This document shows positions 62,601 to 64,000 of a DNA stretch of 64,000 bases, piece after piece; the stretch's first letter is position 1, and each line of letters begins with the position of its first letter. The notes beneath the pieces are model-generated. The model did not search any database and was not told the origin of the DNA. It saw only the letters and a program-made list of their open reading frames with translations. Origin of the DNA: Apus apus (Eukaryota; Chordata; Aves; Apodiformes; Apodidae); assembly GCF_020740795.1 (NCBI RefSeq), contig NC_067312.1:56573405-56637404 (forward strand), given 5' to 3'. The position numbers were made by a program, and so were the translations under genes.

Positions 62601-64000
62601 GACAATCCTCTGTGCTTCCTTGAAAATGTCCTTTGATTCCTGCCCTGGTCCCTGAAGAACTGACCTTATCAGGAAGGCAGTTTGCAGTGTGTGCAAATAG
62701 ATTTTGAGAAGAGAAAGCACTTGCAGAAGGCTAGTGCTGGAAATGAGAGATAACATGCTGAGTGGATTCATTGCCCTGAATTTATGACACACATTCATTG
62801 TGGTGCAGTGCTTTGAGCCCTTCCAACACAGAGAAAATGGCATCCATTAAAGCAGTAAGTTTAAATGATAGCACACCCACTGTAACCCAGATGGCAAAAT
62901 GAATGCAGGGCAACATTTGCAGCTCCTCTTTGCCCACTCTTAAGTACAGGATTGTGCTCCCTCTTGTTCGGTGATACCTGGCTGTGTCATTCACAGCTTC
63001 TCTAGTACTTACACACATGCAGAAATTGTGCTGCACAGAGTAAGAGTGTTACGACACTGTCTCTGCAGCCCCTGTGAGTTCTCGTTCCCTACTGAATCAC
63101 CATTTGCACAGGCACAGAGTCATCACATTTTCTGGGCTGTGTTGCACCAGCAAAACTCAGCCAGGACCTGCTGGAATCAACAGCTTTCAGAAATTCCCTA
63201 GAACATGTCCGAGATACAGGTCTGCTTAAAGAATGAGAAAGTCTCTGACACAGCTTAAAACATCACTCCCATAGATCAGAATTGTTTTTTAACACTAGTT
63301 TAGGAACAAAAAATTGTGGGAATCTCAGTCTGAGCTAATTTAATGTCATAGGTGAGCACACACAGCGCATCTTAAAAGAACAAAAAAGTGTTATAATTTG
63401 TCTATTCATCTCAGAAAGTCCTTGCCCAAATAATTCCAGATTTACACTATTAACCCTTGGCTGGTGCCCAGGAAAACATGCAGATATTCAAGACAATTTC
63501 TACCTAGAGTGAGGCCTTTTCAAAGTTGCCTGTTAATTGGAAAAGTGTTCAGTTCTATGGAGTGGCTAACGCTCCTCTGCCATGGCAAGCAGCCTGAGTG
63601 ATACTTAGGCAGTTCTTATTTTTTACTGTTATTGCTTGGAACAAAAATTAATTCTGCTATTAACTACCTGGGAATATGAATGTGAAATATGTATATACTA
63701 CATTAGCAGGGAAAAGAAATCTAATCTGTGCTTAGTTTAGATTTTTTGTTACTCTGAAAGTGAAACAGTTAGTTGCATATGACAATCACTGCAGGACTTA
63801 ACAATCATTTTGAGACTGATGGAAACTTTATGTCACGCACTATCAAGTTAGGCCCCCTTCCTTCAGGTGTCTCTTAAAAAAACAATGCCAAGCACTCCCT
63901 CAGGTTGAAAGAATAAAGTTTTGATTTAGAACAAATCTAACTCACTAAATAGCTTGCACCTTAGTATTTCTCAATGTGTCTTGTTTTGCAGTTACAAGTT
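59669..64000. other. Part of TEK intron 1
   Basis: The sequence between exon 2 and the right edge holds no signal-peptide exon of the expected kind (a short hydrophobic exon ending in phase 1). Several minus-strand ORFs (61252-61554, 62541-62843, 62782-63036) have no recognisable domains or splice support. In mammals this first intron is tens of kilobases and holds endothelial enhancers, so regulatory elements may be here, but I cannot point to one. Confidence 0.5.
62153..62179. repeat. Poly-A tract in TEK intron 1
   Basis: 27 consecutive A residues. No retroposon body is recognisable upstream. Confidence 0.95.

Overview
This window is vertebrate genomic DNA and almost certainly from a bird. 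The evidence is several CR1 LINE copies with the avian-type 3' tail (ATTCTRTG octamers near 45,370), an avian-type LTR beginning TGTCCTGGTTTGAGCC on the minus strand, compact introns, and the gene content. It matches the block that holds TEK and EQTN on mammalian 9p21; in birds this block is expected on the Z chromosome (inference from known synteny; the sequence alone does not name species or chromosome).

Right half (31,583-59,668, minus strand): the receptor tyrosine kinase gene TEK (TIE2). I could place 22 coding exons, equivalent to mammalian exons 2 to 23. Every splice phase agrees and the frame stays open for 1,111 codons to a stop after the conserved C-terminal tail. Only the signal-peptide exon is missing and must lie beyond 64,000. 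The protein reads Ig, Ig, three EGF-like modules, Ig, three fibronectin III domains, a membrane helix and a split kinase. A 1.25-kb CR1 copy sits in the intron between exons 8 and 7, antisense to the gene.

Left-centre (11,439-15,657, plus strand): a five-exon gene with a signal peptide, one membrane helix and a tail matching equatorin, the sperm acrosome membrane protein gene EQTN. It converges on TEK, as in mammals, but is short and diverged, and one junction does not close in phase.

Between them (about 20,702-25,789, plus strand): remains of a REXO1-like RNA exonuclease gene. A long internal exon carries the REXO1-type motif ESDDPLEECGRIF and a terminal exon matches the REXO1 C-terminus, but the frame has a stop, shifts and a solo LTR insertion, and I find no DEDDh catalytic core. 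Upstream of it, at 17.04-17.83 kb, is a CpG island with a 40-bp inverted repeat.

The rest (0.25-11.4 kb, 25.8-31.5 kb, the TEK introns and 59.7-64 kb) is AT-rich noncoding DNA with decayed CR1 pieces, poly-A tracts and microsatellites. A second CpG island lies at the left edge. I found no CRISPR array, tRNA or rRNA. The least explained items are the REXO1-like relic and its orphan exon-like segments, the CpG-island hairpin, and a 154-residue minus-strand ORF at 5.3-5.8 kb.
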